This document shows, in pieces, positions 60,301 through 63,300 of a stretch of 64,000 nt of DNA. The translations under genes and the position numbers were made by a program. This DNA comes from JASGCP01 sp965263285 (GTDB taxonomy: Bacteria; Bacteroidota; Bacteroidia; Chitinophagales; Chitinophagaceae). How positions within the stretch are numbered: position 1 is the stretch's first letter; each line of letters begins with the position of its first letter. A model generated the notes under the pieces. That model was not told the origin of the DNA. It did no database searches and saw only the letters and a list, made by a program, of their open reading frames with translations. Where the stretch lies: the NCBI GenBank assembly GCA_965263285.1, contig CBDHHD010000016.1, forward strand, positions 1,984,001-2,048,000, in the 5' to 3' direction.

Positions 60301-63300
60301 TTATTTGTTTGTTATTAGAACGCAGTGAATGGATGATTATTGCCATCTTAGGAGTGCTTAAGAGTGGAGCTGCTTATTGTCCTATCTCACCCGAATATTC
60401 CGAAGAGAGAATTTTATTTATTTTACAAGACACGCAACCTAAGTGTTTAATTACAAATTGCAAATTGGAAATTGAACATGTTCAGTTTGTAATTGTTAAT
60501 TTAACAAATGAACAATTTCTAAAAGAATTATATTTATTAACTATTAACCATTTATCATTAACCATTAGCTCTCATTCCTTAGCTTATATTATTTATACCT
60601 CTGGAACAACGGGAAATCCTAAAGGAGTGATGATTGAACATGGAGGAGTTATAAATCTTATCTATGCTTTAGATAAGAGTCATTTTTGGCAAGATGAAGA
60701 AAGAATGCTTAATTTTTTCTCATATATTTTTGACCCATCAGTGGAGCAATTTTTTATACCTCTTCTAAAAGGATTTACTCTTTTTATGATATCAGAAGAA
60801 TTAATACAAGATGTAGATGGTTTAATTAGTTTTATAAATAAAAATGAAATTACACATTTTCACACGACACCTTCTTATTTTAATAGTTTGCCAATAGTGA
60901 CATTGCCAACACTCAATAGATTGATTCTTGGAGGAGAGCGTGTAACAAATGAGATAAGAAATAAAGTATATAAAACAGTATTGGATAATACATTTTTTTT
61001 AAATGAGTATGGACCTACGGAGACTACTATTACTAGCCTCGTTTCTTCTTTAAATAATACAATAGACTTAAATATAGGATATCCCATATCGAATACTTGT
61101 ATATATATATTAAATAAAGAGGATCTTTTATTACCACAAGGATCTATTGGCGAATTGTATATTGGAGGTGATGGATTGGCAAGAGGGTATTTGAATAGAG
61201 CCGAACTAACGGAAGAAAAATTTATTAGTAATCCTTTTCAAACAGAAGAAGATAAAAAGAAAGATAGAAATAGCAAACTCTACAAGACAGGTGATTTGGT
61301 TAGAATGCTCCCCGATGGTAATATTGAATATATAGGGAGAAATGACTTTCAAGTGAAGATAAGGGGTTACAGAATTGAATTGGGAGAGATAGAGAATAGG
61401 ATTCAAGGATTTCAGACTAGGATTGAAGGATTTCAGGATTTTAGGATGATAGAACAAGCTGTCGTGTTGGTTAATAAGAAAGCAGAAAATAAATACTTAG
61501 TGGGGTATTTTGTGGCTAAGGAGCAAGTGGATGTAGAAGAATTAAGAAGTCATTTGTCTAAGCAATTGCCTGACTATATGGTGCCTACAGGGCTGGTGCA
61601 AATAGAGCGGATGCCTTTAACGGTGAATGGCAAATTGGATAGAAAGGCATTATTAGCCATAGAATATAACCTTACTGATAGCAAAGAATATAAAGCCCCT
61701 AAAAATGAATTAGAACAACAGCTACTATCTATTTGGGAGAAATTACTGGGCAATAATAACATAGGAGTACAAGATGATTTTTTTAGGGTAGGTGGAGATA
61801 GCATTAAATCTATTCAGTTGAGTAGCAGAGTGAGAAGTGAATTAGGAAAGGAATTAAGTGTGAAAGATGTTTTTGAACATAGAACCATTGAAAGAATGTT
61901 AGCGCATGTATTGAGTAACCATCAAATTAAAGTGTATCTATCTGAACAAGGCAAACTATCAGGCGAGTTGTCCTTATTGCCGATACAACAATATTTTTTT
62001 GAATTAAAACTAACGAATGAACATCATTATAATCAATCTTTTTTAATAGAGACCCCAGAATTAGAGATAGAAAAATTGAAGATAGCGATAGAAAAAGTTG
62101 TTGAACACCATGATGCATTCAGACTTACCTATAGAAAAGATGCAGAAGGAAATATTATTCAATATTATGATAGTAAGAAAGAAGCGATACCATTAGATGT
62201 TCTTGATATTAGCGAATGGAATGTGCAAGAAGGAACTGTTGTATTTGAAGAGAAATTAAAAAAGCAATACACGAGTTGGCAAGATAGTTTTAACATCTAC
62301 GAGAGGAAGACTTATCAAATAGCTTATATTCATGGCTATAAAAATAAGACAGCGAGAATATTTATTGCTGCACATCATCTTATTATTGATGCAGTGAGTT
62401 GGCGTATTTTGTTGGAAGATATAGAAACAGTGTATGCAGGCAAGAAGCTATTAGCTAAACGAACCAGCTATCGCCAATGGGTAAATATAGGGAAAGATTA
62501 TGTCGCACATTATCCCAATGAATTAAGTTATTGGGAAGGTGTAGAGAAGAAAGTGCAAGAGAATATTGCAAAATTATCATCAAAGATTACTATACAAGAA
62601 GAGAGCTATTTTACAATTATTACAATAGATAGAGATATAACTAATTATCTATTGCTATCTTCGAATCAAGTATTTTATACAGAGATAAACAATTTGTTAT
62701 TAACTGCCTTAGCAAGAGCCTTAGGAAAGTTATTTAATGAGCAGGAGGTATCTATTCTATTAGAAGGTCATGGGAGAGAGTCGTTACAAGACGATATAGA
62801 TATTTCTAAGACAATGGGCTGGTTTACGAGTATTATACCTATTCATTTGCCTATATATGATAATGTGCAAGAGTCAATTATTGAAGTAAAGGAGGAGTTG
62901 AGAAGAATTCCCAATAAAGGCATTGGTTATGGATTTATAAGAGGCTATAAGCATTTGCCAAAGATTAGCTTTAACTACTTGGGAGTATTTAAGAAAGAAG
63001 AGCAACAAGATTGGTTTTTAACAAACGAATCAAGTGGGATATCGGTATCTAATAAAAATAAAAGCAATCTTTGGTTAGATATCAATGGGGGAGTGGGTGT
63101 AAATGGTGTTTTGGTATTTTCAATACGAGGAAGGCTGACTAAGGAATATATAGATAATCTTTCAATATATTTTAAGCAAGAAATGATTGTTATTACTAAT
63201 TATATTCAGTCAGTCAATCGTTCTTATCTTACTCCAAGTGATACGCATTATATAGTAAGCAAGGACTTGCTCAATAGATTGCAACAAGAAAATGAGATAC

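Noticed and set aside
15124..62118. Many minus-strand open frames of 60-168 codons opposite the NRPS, some repeated identically (for example 38614-39120, 46033-46539, 57952-58458)
   Set aside because: They are antisense shadows of conserved NRPS motifs. They recur only because the plus-strand cassettes are duplicated, and they show no domains of their own.
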